A stretch of 64,000 nt of DNA from Martelella limonii (lineage in GTDB: Bacteria > Pseudomonadota > Alphaproteobacteria > Rhizobiales > Rhizobiaceae). Position 1 is the stretch's first letter; every line of letters begins with the position of its first letter. The stretch is taken from assembly GCF_013344475.1 (NCBI RefSeq), contig NZ_JABUOU010000001.1:682001-746000 (forward strand), given 5' to 3'. Under the pieces are notes generated by a model. That model was not told the origin of the DNA and ran no database searches. It saw only the letters and a list, made by a program, of their open reading frames with translations. Shown here in pieces: positions 1 to 10,130 of this stretch. Position numbers and translations under genes: made by a program.

Positions 1-2
1 TG

Positions 3-200
3 CGCAAGCGCGGTGTTCAAGGCGGTGCGAGCGAAGCCTCCTTCGAGGATTTGCTCGCCTGGATTTCTGCATATCGTATCCGCAGGAACAACTGGAATTC
101 CCACGACGGGCATCGGCAGATATTCGACAATTTCGATGGCTCCAAGCAGCGCCGCGCGGATGTACAGGCCTTTCTTCAACGGACAGGCGCACGGCCCTAG
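3..200 (+). CDS. C-terminal end of an unidentified protein (5' end outside window)
   Basis: An open frame enters from the left edge and runs for about 65 codons to a TAG at 198-200. It is preferred over the other frames because its residues look like a soluble protein end, with acidic and aromatic residues mixed (for example SFEDLLAWISAY and NWNSHDGHRQIF). The visible part has no cysteine cluster, membrane segment or recognisable motif, so I do not assign a family. It converges with the YdeP-like gene, leaving only 37 bases between the two stops. The frame choice is an inference from composition; the start and most of the protein lie outside the window. Confidence 0.5.
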   Translation, partial: RKRGVQGGASEASFEDLLAWISAYRIRRNNWNSHDGHRQIFDNFDGSKQRRADVQAFLQRTGARP

Positions 201-237
201 GCCGTTTCGTTGACGCGCCGGTCCAAGCAGCGCGCTA

Positions 238-2544
238 TCACGGTGTCGAAACGAGCCGCACCGGCGTTCCCTTATAGGCGGGCGTCTGCGAGTTCTTTTC
301 ATGATAGCCGAGCGGCACCAGCGGGTTCAGTTCCGGATAATAGCCTGCGATGCAGCCGGGCGGCAGGTCGTAGGCGCGGATCTTGAAGCCCTCCACGCGG
401 CGGGTGACGCCATCATCGATAGCGGTCACGAGATCGACCTTCTGCCCCTCCTCCAGCCCCAGCCGCGCCATCTCGTCGCGATTGATCAGCACGATCTCGC
501 GGCTGCCCTTGAGACCCCGCATGCGGTCGGAAAAGCCGTAGATTGTGGTGTTGAACTGGTCGTTGGAGCGCAGCGTGATAAGCGTCATCACATCCTTGCC
601 GGTCGGCGGTTCTCCAAGCGCGGAGATCAACGTCGGCGGCGTGAACTGCGCCTTGCCGGTTTCCGTCTGCCAGTCGCGCTCGCGCGCCGGATTGCCCTTG
701 AAGAAGCCGCCCGGCTGGAACAGCCTGTCGTTGAAGCGGGGGAACTTGTCGGGGTAGGTCTCGGAGATAAGATCGCGGATCAGATCGTAATTGCCCGTCC
801 ATTCCTCCCATTTCAATCTCGGATTTTCAGGCAGTGTCGCCTTGGCGAGCGCGGCGATGATCGCGGTTTCGGATTTCACCTCCGGCCCCGGCGGCTTGGC
901 GCTGCCGATCGAGCCATAGATATGGGAGAGTGAATCCTCCATCGAGACAGCCTGCGGGCCGGTCTCCTGGATGTCCTCGTCGGTGCGGCCGAGGCATGGC
1001 AGCAGATAGCCGACCTTGCCGGGCACGAGATGGGAGCGGTTGAGCTTGGTCGCGATCGAGACGGTCAGCTCCAGCCCCGGCCATGCGGCCTCCATGCGCG
1101 CGCTGTCCGGCAGTGCCCGCAGCAGATTGCCGCCGAGCGAGACGAGCGCCTTGACGCGGCCCTCAAGCAGCCCCTCGCAGGCGTGGACGGCGTTCAACCC
1201 CTCCTCCTCCGGCGGCTCGATGCCGAACAGCGCGCGGAGCTTGTCGGCCGGCATGTGCGACGATTTCTCGCCGATGCCCACGGTGCGCTGGCCCTGGACA
1301 TTGGAGTGCCCGCGCACCGGCGAAATGCCGGTTCCCGGCCGCCCGATATTGCCGCGCATCAGCAGCAAATTGCAGAGCATGCCGAGATTGAGCCAGCCAT
1401 TGACATGCTGGGTCATGCCCATGCCGTAGATGCCGATCGCCTTGTCGGCGCCGAGATAGATCTCAGCCGCCTCGGTGATCATTGCGCGCGTCAGGCCCGA
1501 ATGGGTCTCGATGTCGTCCCAGGTGATCGTTTCGAGCGCGGCGATGGTTTCCTCATAGCCGGATGTCTCGTTTTCGATGAAGGCGTGGTCGAGCACCCTG
1601 CCCGGGGCGCTTGCCTCGGCGTCGAGCACGCATTTCATCAGTCCGGCGATCACCGCGATGTCGCCGCCCGGGCGTACCTGATAGTATTTTTCGGAGATCG
1701 TGGTCGCCGAACCGATGGTCATCTGCGCGACATTCTGCGGATCGACGAATTTCAACAGGCCGCGTTCGCGCACCAGATTGAAGGTGACGATGCGACAGCC
1801 GCGCTCCACCGCGTCCTTCAGCACGTGGAGAAAGCGCGGACTGTTGGAGCCGGTGTTCTGGCCGAAGAAGAAGATCGCGTCGCATTCCTCGAAATCCTCC
1901 AGCGTGCAGGTGCCGACCGGCGTGCCGATGAAGGTCTTGAGGTTCACCGAGGTGGTCTCGTGGCACATGTTGGAGGATTGCGGCAGGTTCTGGTGGCCCA
2001 TGGCGCGGGCAAAGAGCGCATAGAGATAGGACGCTTCGAGCCCCGCATGGCCGGAGGCGTAGAATACCGCCTCCTTGGGGTCCGCAAGCGCCTTCAGCCG
2101 GTTGCCGATATCGGCGAAGGCCTCGTCCCAGCCGACCGGACGGTAAATGTCATAAGCCGGATCGTAGCGCATCGGCGTCGTCAGACGGCCGGATTTCTCA
2201 AGATCGTGATCATGCCATGTCTTGAGTTCGGAAAGCGTATGGGCGGCGAAGAATTCGGCATCCGCCCTGCCCTCGTCCAGCTCCCACAGAGTCGCCTTCG
2301 CACCGTTTTCGCAGAATTCCGCCTTGTGGGGTTTTGCGGGTTTTGCCCAGGCGCAGGATGAACACATCACGCCCTTCGGCTTGTTCAGATGGGCAAGGAT
2401 CTCCAGCGCCCGTGTCTGCGTGCTGACTTCGCCGAAGATATGGGCAACGCCCGTCAGCGAACCCCAGCCGCCGGCGGCGTCCTTGTCGTATGGCGTATCG
2501 GGATCCTGGTCGGTGGGCGTGTGAGAGGGTGTGGTCGGGCGCAT
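238..2544 (-). CDS. FdhF/YdeP family molybdopterin oxidoreductase
   Basis: This 768-residue protein belongs to the FdhF/YdeP branch of the DMSO-reductase superfamily, which binds a bis-MGD molybdenum cofactor. The family signature is near the N-terminus: C61 and C64 in GVMCSSCAWAKP, then C78 in EFCENGAKAT, probable Fe-S ligands. C194, in SSNMCHETTS, aligns with the selenocysteine position of formate dehydrogenase H and is the likely Mo ligand. The C-terminal ~120 residues fit the molydopterin-dinucleotide-binding domain. E. coli YdeP is linked to acid resistance, but the substrate of this family is not established and formate should not be assumed. The start is well supported, with AAGGAGG a few bases upstream of the ATG. 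There is no signal peptide, so it is probably cytoplasmic. The 160 bases between it and tgt (same strand) show no clear terminator. Confidence 0.9.
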   Translation of the reverse strand: MRPTTPSHTPTDQDPDTPYDKDAAGGWGSLTGVAHIFGEVSTQTRALEILAHLNKPKGVMCSSCAWAKPAKPHKAEFCENGAKATLWELDEGRADAEFFAAHTLSELKTWHDHDLEKSGRLTTPMRYDPAYDIYRPVGWDEAFADIGNRLKALADPKEAVFYASGHAGLEASYLYALFARAMGHQNLPQSSNMCHETTSVNLKTFIGTPVGTCTLEDFEECDAIFFFGQNTGSNSPRFLHVLKDAVERGCRIVTFNLVRERGLLKFVDPQNVAQMTIGSATTISEKYYQVRPGGDIAVIAGLMKCVLDAEASAPGRVLDHAFIENETSGYEETIAALETITWDDIETHSGLTRAMITEAAEIYLGADKAIGIYGMGMTQHVNGWLNLGMLCNLLLMRGNIGRPGTGISPVRGHSNVQGQRTVGIGEKSSHMPADKLRALFGIEPPEEEGLNAVHACEGLLEGRVKALVSLGGNLLRALPDSARMEAAWPGLELTVSIATKLNRSHLVPGKVGYLLPCLGRTDEDIQETGPQAVSMEDSLSHIYGSIGSAKPPGPEVKSETAIIAALAKATLPENPRLKWEEWTGNYDLIRDLISETYPDKFPRFNDRLFQPGGFFKGNPARERDWQTETGKAQFTPPTLISALGEPPTGKDVMTLITLRSNDQFNTTIYGFSDRMRGLKGSREIVLINRDEMARLGLEEGQKVDLVTAIDDGVTRRVEGFKIRAYDLPPGCIAGYYPELNPLVPLGYHEKNSQTPAYKGTPVRLVSTP

Positions 2545-2704
2545 AGGATCGCCTCCTTGGCAGGTTTCACGGCACGTGCACCACCCGGCCCCTCGTCACG
2601 CGGACAAAGCACGATTACTGTAAAACGTAGACCCGACCGCCTTGTTCCGCAATGTTCGGGAGGTTACGCCCCCTGCCAGCGCTCGCCCCATGGACCGTGC
2701 CGGG

Positions 2705-3838
2705 TCACAATGCCGCCAGATCCCCCCTCGCCCAGCCTTCCTGGGTCTCCGCCATGAAATCGGCGTAGCGGCCTTCGGCGATCGCGGCGCGGATGCCCTG
2801 CATCAGGGTCTGGTAGTAGTGGAGGTTGTTCCAGGTCAGCAGCATACCGCCGAGAGACTCGTCCGAGCGCACCAGATGGTGGAGATAGGCGCGCGAATAG
2901 TCGCGGGTCGCCGGGCAGGTGCTCTCCTCGTCGAGCGGACGGAGATCCTCGGCATGGCGGGCGTTGCGCAGGTTGACCTTCCCGCGCCGGGTGAAGGCAA
3001 GGCCGTGGCGCCCTGCCCTGGTCGGCATCACGCAGTCGAACATGTCGATGCCGCGCGCCACCGATTTCAGGATGTCGTCGGGCGTGCCGACGCCCATCAG
3101 GTAGCGCGGCTTTGCGGTCGGCAGTTCCGGAAGCGTGGTCTCCAGCATGGCCAGCATCACATCCTGCGGCTCGCCCACGGCAAGGCCGCCGACGGCATAG
3201 CCCTTGAGGTCGAGATCGGCGAGGCCGCGGGCGGAGCGGATGCGCAGATCCGGAATATCGCCGCCCTGGACGATGCCGAACATCGCCTTTCCGGGCTGGT
3301 CGCCGAACGCGATACGGCAGCGCTCGGCCCAGGCAAGCGACATCTCGGTCGACTTTTCGATTGCGGCCCGGTCGGCCGGCAGGCGGACGCATTCATCGAG
3401 CTGCATCTGAATATCGGAGCCAAGCAGGCCCTGAATCTCGATCGAGCGTTCCGGGCTCATGTGATGCACGCTGCCATCGATATGCGACTTGAAGGTGACG
3501 CCCTTCTTCTCGTCGATCTGGCGGAGCGCTGCGAGCGACATCACCTGAAACCCGCCGGAATCGGTCAGGATCGGGTGGGGCCAGCGGATCAGCGAATGCA
3601 GCCCGCCAAGGCGCGCCACGCGCTCGGCGCCGGGGCGCAGCATCAGGTGATAGGTGTTCCCGAGGATGATATCGGCGCCGAGATCGCGCACCTGATCGAG
3701 ATACATCGCCTTGACCGTGCCGGCGGTCCCGACCGGCATGAAGGCCGGCGTGCGGATTTCTCCGCGCGGCATCGAGATTTCGCCGAGACGGGCATTGCCG
3801 TCGGTCTTCTTCAGGGTGAACTGGAATGCGTCGGTCAT
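2705..3838 (-). CDS. tgt: Queuine tRNA-ribosyltransferase (tRNA-guanine transglycosylase)
   Basis: Tgt exchanges guanine-34 of GUN-anticodon tRNAs for preQ1 in queuosine synthesis. The 377-residue length is normal. The general acid/base Asp is D93 in DSGGFQ, and the nucleophile is D268 in [21 protein letters not shown] and the C-terminal YSRAYLHHL block are also present. The start at 3838 is chosen because it overlaps the queA stop in an ATGA junction; an upstream in-frame start would run into queA. One oddity: the C-terminal zinc site, C-x-C-x2-C plus His in the E. coli enzyme, here reads S-T-C-P-A-T (residues 306-311). Only one of the three cysteines (C308) remains, with the histidines at 320/321 retained. 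It may be a lineage trait rather than a defect. Translationally coupled to queA. Confidence 0.97.
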   Translation of the reverse strand: MTDAFQFTLKKTDGNARLGEISMPRGEIRTPAFMPVGTAGTVKAMYLDQVRDLGADIILGNTYHLMLRPGAERVARLGGLHSLIRWPHPILTDSGGFQVMSLAALRQIDEKKGVTFKSHIDGSVHHMSPERSIEIQGLLGSDIQMQLDECVRLPADRAAIEKSTEMSLAWAERCRIAFGDQPGKAMFGIVQGGDIPDLRIRSARGLADLDLKGYAVGGLAVGEPQDVMLAMLETTLPELPTAKPRYLMGVGTPDDILKSVARGIDMFDCVMPTRAGRHGLAFTRRGKVNLRNARHAEDLRPLDEESTCPATRDYSRAYLHHLVRSDESLGGMLLTWNNLHYYQTLMQGIRAAIAEGRYADFMAETQEGWARGDLAAL

Positions 3839-4905
3839 GCGTCTTTCCTGAACAGCAGGCTGGAATCGCCGTAGGAATAAAACCGGTAGCCGGTTTCGAT
3901 CGCATGGGCGTAGGCCGCGCGCATCGTCTCCAGGCCGGAAAACGCCGAAACCAGCATGAACAGCGTCGATTTCGGCAGGTGGAAATTGGTCATCAGCATG
4001 TCGACCGCGCGAAAGCGGTAGCCGGGCGTGATGAAGATGCCGGTCTCGCCCTCCCACGGCGCGATCCGGCCGTCCTCGGTGGCGGCACTTTCGAGAAGGC
4101 GGAGCGAGGTGGTGCCGACGGAGACGATCCGCCCGCCCCGCGCCTTCACCGCGTTCAGCGCCTCGGCCGTTTCAGGGCTCACGATGCCGCGCTCGAAATG
4201 CATGACGTGGTCGTCGGTGTCATCGGCTTTCACCGGCAGGAAGGTGCCGGCGCCAACATGAAGCGTGACAAAATGCCGTTCAACACCAGCAGCTTCGAGT
4301 GCTTTCATAAGGTTCGGCGTGAAATGCAGCCCGGCGGTCGGTGCGGCGACTGCGCCGTTCTCGCGGGCGTAGATCGTCTGGTAGTCGTCTCGGTCCTTGC
4401 CGTCCTCGGCGCGTTTCGAGGCGATATAGGGCGGCAGGGGCACGTGGCCGACCCGCATCATCGCCTCGTCGAGCGCGCCGCCGCGCGCATCGAAGGTCAG
4501 CGCCACCTCGCCGCCGTCGCGTTTTTCGTCGACGGTTGCGGTGAGAACCGCGGCGCCGTCGGCTGTGGCAAAGCGCAGGATGTCGCCGGGCTTGATCCGC
4601 TTTCCGGGGCGCGCGAAGGCATGCCAGACATTGTCGGCCTTCCTGAGATGCAGCGTCGCCGAGACCGGCACCTCCTCGCCCCCGTCCCGAAGCCTGACGC
4701 CCTCGAGCTGCGCCGGGATCACCTTGGTATCGTTGAACACCAGCGCATCGCCGGGGCGCAGGAAGGACGGAAGGTCGGAGACCACATGATCCTCGAGAGC
4801 GGCCCCCGGCCGCACCAGCAGAAGCCGCGCGCTGTCGCGCGGGTTCGCCGGGCGCAACGCGATGTTTTCATCCGGCAGATCGAAGTCGAAGAGGTCTACG
4901 CGCAT
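3835..4905 (-). CDS. queA: S-adenosylmethionine:tRNA ribosyltransferase-isomerase
   Basis: QueA transfers and isomerises the ribosyl group of SAM onto preQ1-modified tRNA, giving epoxyqueuosine, the step after Tgt. The 356-residue length is typical. Family blocks seen are [10 protein letters not shown] (~56-65), QTIYA (176-180), APTAGLHFT (188-196) and HVGAGTF (216-222), and the C-terminus [10 protein letters not shown] is characteristic. The start [11 protein letters not shown] matches the family N-terminus. The stop overlaps the tgt start by four bases, so the two are co-transcribed and coupled. The upstream 340 bases hold a RIME-like repeat and then the cyclophilin gene on the same strand, so an extended operon from coaD is possible but interrupted by that repeat. 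Confidence 0.97.
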   Translation of the reverse strand: MRVDLFDFDLPDENIALRPANPRDSARLLLVRPGAALEDHVVSDLPSFLRPGDALVFNDTKVIPAQLEGVRLRDGGEEVPVSATLHLRKADNVWHAFARPGKRIKPGDILRFATADGAAVLTATVDEKRDGGEVALTFDARGGALDEAMMRVGHVPLPPYIASKRAEDGKDRDDYQTIYARENGAVAAPTAGLHFTPNLMKALEAAGVERHFVTLHVGAGTFLPVKADDTDDHVMHFERGIVSPETAEALNAVKARGGRIVSVGTTSLRLLESAATEDGRIAPWEGETGIFITPGYRFRAVDMLMTNFHLPKSTLFMLVSAFSGLETMRAAYAHAIETGYRFYSYGDSSLLFRKDA

Positions 4906-4997
4906 TGTATCAGGTCAATTCTCAAATTCGAAAACCCGCCGGCGGTGGCCGGGCGGGTTGGGTTATGCTGCAATTGCGTCTGCCGCTCTCAACCGTT

Positions 4998-5207
4998 GCG
5001 ATCGTTCCCTGCGTTACCGCAGAGCCACCCAATCGTCTCGCCCCGGAGGGGAGAGATGTCGCGACAGCGACAGTGAGGGGGGAGACTATCAACGAGAACG
5101 CCCTCACAGCTTTCGGAAGCTGCATCACCCTCACTGCCCCTTTCGGGGCATCTCTCCCGCAGGCGGGAGAGAGTATGAGGAGCAAACAGAGAGGCTTCAT
5201 GCAACAA
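4998..5207. repeat. RIME-like palindromic intergenic element, copy 1
   Basis: About 210 bases between queA and the cyclophilin gene form a large imperfect inverted repeat with a core of roughly 5030-5174. The left arm begins TCTCGCCCCGGAGGGGAGAG and contains its own small hairpin. The right arm (about 5125-5174), read in reverse complement, repeats the same order of motifs: TCTCTCCCGCCTGCGGGAGA followed by an ATGCCCCGAAAGGGG-type hairpin and CAGTGAGGG. A second copy of similar length lies at 24754-24960, inside a coding sequence. The architecture resembles the Rhizobium-specific intergenic mosaic elements (RIME); the family name is an inference from architecture, while the two-copy similarity is visible directly. 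The element carries no gene. Confidence 0.85.
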
Positions 5208-5249
5208 CAGTCACCTCGATGATGCGAGGTCGAAGCGACCCGGCAGGCC

Positions 5250-5759
5250 TCAGGCGTCAGCCGCAACCTTCATCGTGATGATGTGGTCGGGATCGCGCAC
5301 CGGTTCGCCCTTCTGGAACTTGTCGACGGCGTCCATGCCCTCGATCACCTGGCCCCAGACCGAATACTGCTTGTCGAGCCACGGGGCATCGGTGAAGCAG
5401 ATGAAGAACTGGGAGTTGGCGGAGTTCGGGTTCTGCGAACGGGCCATCGAGCATGTGCCGCGCACGTGACGGGTGGCGGAGAATTCGGCCGGAAGGTCCG
5501 GCTTGTCGGAACCGCCCGTGCCGGCACGGCCCGGATTGAACTTGTCCGAGGTCTTCTTGCCGTGCTGGACGTCGCCGCCCTGCGCCATGAAGTCGGCAAT
5601 CACGCGGTGGAACACGACGCCGTCATAGGCGCCCTCGCGCACCAGTTCGCGGATGCGATCGACATGCTTCGGGGCGACATTCGGAAACGCCTCGATCACG
5701 ACCTTTCCCTTGGTCGTTTCCATGATGAAGGTGTTTTCCGGGTCCTTGATTTCGGCCAT
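5250..5759 (-). CDS. ppiB: Cytoplasmic peptidyl-prolyl cis-trans isomerase (cyclophilin type)
   Basis: A 169-residue single-domain cyclophilin that catalyses cis-trans isomerisation of prolyl bonds. Diagnostic residues are present: FHRVIADFMAQGGD (catalytic Arg in FHR, with FMAQGGD), the MARSQNPNSANSQFFI block, and WLDKQYSVWGQVIEGMD. There is no signal peptide, unlike its upstream neighbour, so it should act in the cytosol. Two adjacent ATG codons occur; the second (5759) is chosen because it lies about seven bases from AGGAG, and the alternative start is 5762. It follows the periplasmic paralogue by 57 bases on the same strand, probably in one operon with coaD. The pair looks like an old tandem duplication with different localisation. 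Confidence 0.95.
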   Translation of the reverse strand: MAEIKDPENTFIMETTKGKVVIEAFPNVAPKHVDRIRELVREGAYDGVVFHRVIADFMAQGGDVQHGKKTSDKFNPGRAGTGGSDKPDLPAEFSATRHVRGTCSMARSQNPNSANSQFFICFTDAPWLDKQYSVWGQVIEGMDAVDKFQKGEPVRDPDHIITMKVAADA

Positions 5760-5819
5760 CATTCTCTCCTGTGGCGGGTTGCCCGCCCTGCCGGGTTCGA
5801 CAGGGCGGGTTCATGAATT

Positions 5820-6383
<564 letters not shown>

Positions 6384-6410
6384 GTCGTTCTCCTTGTTAG
6401 TCCTCACCGG

Positions 6411-6905
6411 CTAGCGCGGGAATTTTTGCTGCAGCGCCGCCGCCACGTAATCGGGCACGAAATGGTCCACATCGCCGCCCATCGCAGCGACCTGCCGCAC
6501 CAATGTGGCCGATATCGGACGCGAAGCCGGTTTGGCGGGCAAAAATATCGTCTGGACGTCCGGCGCCATCGCCCCGTTCATGCCGGCCATCTGCATTTCG
6601 TAGTCGAAATCGGTGGCATCCCTCAGACCGCGGATGATGATCGATGCGCCCTTTTCGCGCGCGGTGTCGATGGCAAGCCCGCTGAAGGCGATGATCTCGA
6701 TGTCCCCTGCCCGTTCCGGCAGGTTTTCAGCCACGCCGCGCTTCAGGAATTCGGCGCGTTCCTCGAAGGAGAACAGCGGCTTCTTGCTGGCATTGACGCC
6801 GACGCCGATGACAAGCTTTTCCGCGACGTTGAGCGCCTGCAGCACAACGTCGAGATGCCCGTTGGTCATCGGGTCGAATGAGCCTGTGTAAAATGCCTTC
6901 GCCAT
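6411..6905 (-). CDS. coaD: Phosphopantetheine adenylyltransferase
   Basis: CoaD adenylates 4'-phosphopantetheine to dephospho-CoA, the fourth step of CoA synthesis. The 164-residue length is normal. The nucleotidyltransferase signature [13 protein letters not shown] (residues ~8-20, T/HxGH) and the C-terminal ISATLVRQ motif (ISSTxVR equivalent) are both present, as is [14 protein letters not shown], which contacts substrate. It follows gyrA by about 190 bases on the same strand, with a gyrA terminator in between, and heads the coaD-ppi-ppi group. The gene order next to gyrA is common in rhizobia. Confidence 0.97.
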   Translation of the reverse strand: MAKAFYTGSFDPMTNGHLDVVLQALNVAEKLVIGVGVNASKKPLFSFEERAEFLKRGVAENLPERAGDIEIIAFSGLAIDTAREKGASIIIRGLRDATDFDYEMQMAGMNGAMAPDVQTIFLPAKPASRPISATLVRQVAAMGGDVDHFVPDYVAAALQQKFPR

Positions 6906-7040
6906 GATCTCAGTCCCGTTTCCGGCCTTTTGTCACGGAACGCTGCGGCCCGCAAGGCGCTAAGGCGTCGCCGTGACGATGGTCGCCCGCTTCCAGGCCT
7001 GAATGACAGACTTGGAATTCAACCATGGCAAAGGCTTCCA

Positions 7041-7072
7041 ATAAAAAGAGCCGGTCCCAAGGGCCCGGCTCT
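7041..7072 (-). terminator. Rho-independent terminator of gyrA
   Basis: On the minus strand a GAGCCGG stem pairs with CCGGCTC around a short GC-rich loop and is followed by TTTTTAT. It lies 25-56 bases downstream of the gyrA stop, so it ends gyrA transcription and separates it from coaD. Confidence 0.85.
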
Positions 7073-7096
7073 CATTCGTTTCAGAGCAGGAAAAGC

Positions 7097-9919
7097 TCAG
7101 CCCTCCTCGCTGCCCTCGTCCGCATTGCCGCCGACTTCCGGCGCGGTCGCCGCTGCTTCGGCGGCGACCTCGTCGCCTGCGGTTTCGACAGCTTCTTCGA
7201 TCGCCTCATCATCCTCGGGCTCGCTGATGCCCTCGACCGAGACGACCTTTTCGTCCGCACCGGTCTTGAACACCGTCACGCCCTTGGCGGTGCGGCTGGC
7301 GATGCGGATGTCGTAGACCGGCACCCGGATCAGCTGGCCGCCATTGGTGACGAGCATGATCTGGTCGCCATCGAGAACCGGGAAGGCGGCGATCAGACGG
7401 CCGATCTCGTCGGTCTTCGAGGTGTCGGTGGCACGGATGCCCTTGCCGCCACGTCCGGAGATCCGGAAGTCATAGGAGGACGAGCGCTTGCCGAAGCCCT
7501 TTTCCGTGACCGTCAGGATGAACTGCTCGCGGAACTTCAGTTCCTCGTAGCGGTCATCGCTCAACACGCCTTCTTCCGCCACTTCCTCGCCGACGAGCGC
7601 GATATCCTCGCCCTCCCCGGTTTCGGTGCGGCGCTCGAGCGCTGCACGCTTGAGATAGGCAGAGCGTTCCCATGGCTCGGCGTCGACATGGCTGACGATG
7701 GTCATCGAAATCACCTCGTCGCCCTCGGCAAGGCCGATACCGCGCACGCCGACGGAATTGCGGCCCGCAAACACGCGGATCGCCGGGACCGGGAAGCGGA
7801 TTGCCTGGCCCATCGCCGTGGTCAGCAGCACGTCATCATCCGGCGTACAGGTCCAGACCGACAGGATGCGATCGTTCTCGTCATCGAGCTTCATCGCGAT
7901 CTTGCCGTTGCGGTTGACCTGAACGAAATCCGACAGCTTGTTGCGGCGGACGGTGCCCTTGGTCGTTGCGAACATCACGTCGAGCTCGGCCCAGCTCTCC
8001 TCATCCTCCGGCAGCGCCAGAATGGAGGTGATCGCCTCGCCCTGCTGCAATGGCAGCATGTTGATCAGTGCCTTGCCACGCGATTGCGGGGTGCCGATCG
8101 GGAGCCGCCAGACCTTCTCCTTGTAGACGATGCCGCGCGAGGAGAAGAACAGCACCGGCGTATGGGTGTTGGCCACGAACAGCCGCGTGACGAAATCCTC
8201 GTCGCGTATCGACATGCCCGAGCGGCCCTTGCCGCCGCGCCGCTGGGCGCGGTAGGTGGTCAGCGGCACGCGCTTGATATAGCCGTTGCGCGACACGGTC
8301 ACGACCATGTCCTCGCGCGCGATCAGGTCCTCGTCGTCCATGTCCGGACCGCCTTCGAGGATCTCGGTGCGCCGCGGCGTGCCGAATTCCTCGCGCACCG
8401 CCATCAGTTCATCCTTGATGATTTGCTGGATCCTGGCGCGTGAAGACAGGATTTCGAGGTAGGACTTGATCTCGTCGCCGATCTTGTTCAGCTCGTCGCC
8501 GATTTCATCGCGGCCAAGCGCCGTCAGGCGCGACAGGCGCAGTTCGAGAATGGCCCGGGCCTGTTCCTCGGAAAGCTGGTACGTGCCATCCTCGGAAATC
8601 TTGTGGCGCGGATCGTCGATCAGGCGGACCAGCGCCTCGACATCCTGGGCAGGCCAGTGCCGTTCCATCAGCTGTTCGCGCGCGGTCGCCGGATCGGGCG
8701 CGCGGCGGATCAGGTTGATGATCTCGTCGATATTGGCAACGGCGATGGCGAGACCGACGAGCACATGGGCGCGATCGCGTGCCTTCTTCAGAAGGTACTT
8801 GGTGCGCCGGCTGACGACGCTTTCACGGAAGGATACGAAGGCGCGCAGGATGTCCAGCAGGCTGAGCTGCTCCGGCTTGCCGCCGTTGAGCGCCACCATG
8901 TTGCAGCCAAACGAGCTCTGCAGCGGCGTGTAGCGATAAAGCTGGTTGAGGATGACCTCGGCGTTTGCATCGCGCTTCAGCTCCACGACGACGCGATAGC
9001 CCTCGCGGTCGCTCTCGTCGCGCAGATCGGAAATGCCCTCGATGCGCTTGTCGCGCACCAGTTCCGCCATCTTCTCGATCATCGTCGCCTTGTTCACCTG
9101 ATAGGGAATTTCGGTGATGATGATCTGTTCGCGATCGTTGCGCATCGGCTCGATCGTTGCCCGTCCGCGCATGATCACGGAACCACGGCCGGTCTCGTAA
9201 GCCGATTTGATGCCCGCACGGCCAAGGATCTGCGCCCCGGTCGGGAAATCGGGCCCAGGGATGATCTGCATCAGCTCCGGCAGTTCGATTGCCGGATTTT
9301 CCATGAGGGCGATGCAGCCATCGATCACTTCGGACAGATTGTGGGTCGGGATGTTGGTCGCCATGCCGACCGCGATACCGCCGGCGCCATTGACCAGGAG
9401 GTTCGGGAACTTCGCGGGCAGCACCACCGGTTCCGACAGCGTGCCGTCATAGTTCTCGCGGAAATCGACGGTTTCCTTGTCGAGGTCGTCGAGAAGGGTG
9501 TGCGCGACCTTCTGAAGCCGGCACTCGGTATAGCGTTCAGCCGCCGGCGGATCGCCGTCGACCGAGCCGAAATTGCCCTGCCCGTCGATCAGCGGAAGCC
9601 TGAGCGACCAGTCCTGCGCCATGCGCGCCAGCGCATCATAGATCGCCGAATTGCCATGTGGGTGATACTTACCCATGACGTCGCCGGTGACGCGCGCGCA
9701 CTTGACGTATTTCTTGTTCCAGTCCACGCCCATTTCGGACATGCCGAAAAGGATACGGCGGTGAACCGGCTTCAGCCCGTCACGCACATCCGGCAGCGCC
9801 CGGCTCACGATCACGCTCATCGCGTAATCGAGATAGGACCGCTGCATTTCCTCCATGATGGAAATGGGCTCGATGCCCGGCGGCAGGCCGCCGCCCGATG
9901 GTGTCGTTTGATCAGTCAA
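7097..9919 (-). CDS. gyrA: DNA gyrase subunit A
   Basis: GyrA cuts and rejoins DNA in the gyrase tetramer that introduces negative supercoils. Its 940 residues fit the usual two parts: an N-terminal breakage-reunion domain (~1-530) and a C-terminal beta-pinwheel with GyrA-box-like QRRGGKGRSG near 565. The catalytic tyrosine is Y130 in AAERYTECRL. In the quinolone-determining region HPHGNSAIYDA (86-96), the positions equivalent to E. coli S83 and D87 are S91 and D95, both wild type, while the D82 equivalent is N90. The C-terminus is acidic and low in complexity (residues ~905-940), a frequent GyrA feature. A strong terminator follows. The upstream side is divergent with marC. Confidence 0.98.
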   Translation of the reverse strand: MTDQTTPSGGGLPPGIEPISIMEEMQRSYLDYAMSVIVSRALPDVRDGLKPVHRRILFGMSEMGVDWNKKYVKCARVTGDVMGKYHPHGNSAIYDALARMAQDWSLRLPLIDGQGNFGSVDGDPPAAERYTECRLQKVAHTLLDDLDKETVDFRENYDGTLSEPVVLPAKFPNLLVNGAGGIAVGMATNIPTHNLSEVIDGCIALMENPAIELPELMQIIPGPDFPTGAQILGRAGIKSAYETGRGSVIMRGRATIEPMRNDREQIIITEIPYQVNKATMIEKMAELVRDKRIEGISDLRDESDREGYRVVVELKRDANAEVILNQLYRYTPLQSSFGCNMVALNGGKPEQLSLLDILRAFVSFRESVVSRRTKYLLKKARDRAHVLVGLAIAVANIDEIINLIRRAPDPATAREQLMERHWPAQDVEALVRLIDDPRHKISEDGTYQLSEEQARAILELRLSRLTALGRDEIGDELNKIGDEIKSYLEILSSRARIQQIIKDELMAVREEFGTPRRTEILEGGPDMDDEDLIAREDMVVTVSRNGYIKRVPLTTYRAQRRGGKGRSGMSIRDEDFVTRLFVANTHTPVLFFSSRGIVYKEKVWRLPIGTPQSRGKALINMLPLQQGEAITSILALPEDEESWAELDVMFATTKGTVRRNKLSDFVQVNRNGKIAMKLDDENDRILSVWTCTPDDDVLLTTAMGQAIRFPVPAIRVFAGRNSVGVRGIGLAEGDEVISMTIVSHVDAEPWERSAYLKRAALERRTETGEGEDIALVGEEVAEEGVLSDDRYEELKFREQFILTVTEKGFGKRSSSYDFRISGRGGKGIRATDTSKTDEIGRLIAAFPVLDGDQIMLVTNGGQLIRVPVYDIRIASRTAKGVTVFKTGADEKVVSVEGISEPEDDEAIEEAVETAGDEVAAEAAATAPEVGGNADEGSEEG

Positions 9920-10130
9920 TGTGAATCACGATCTCAAGCTAGAATCATCTGGTTTTTTATAGCGGAAACCGGATGCTGACGCCAATTTTAGCGCGTTGGC
10001 GCCGGTGGATAAAAGTGGATTTGAGAATTTACGCGGACGGCGCGGCGATGTTGTGGCAGAGTGGCCGAAACAGGGCGGATGCCACCTTTGGTTTTGGCCT
10101 ACCGCCTGGAACAAGCATCAGGATATCCTT

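Noticed and set aside
7025-9979. Long plus-strand open frames opposite gyrA
   Set aside because: Same antisense-shadow effect; no ribosome sites and no recognisable domain, while gyrA on the other strand is unambiguous.
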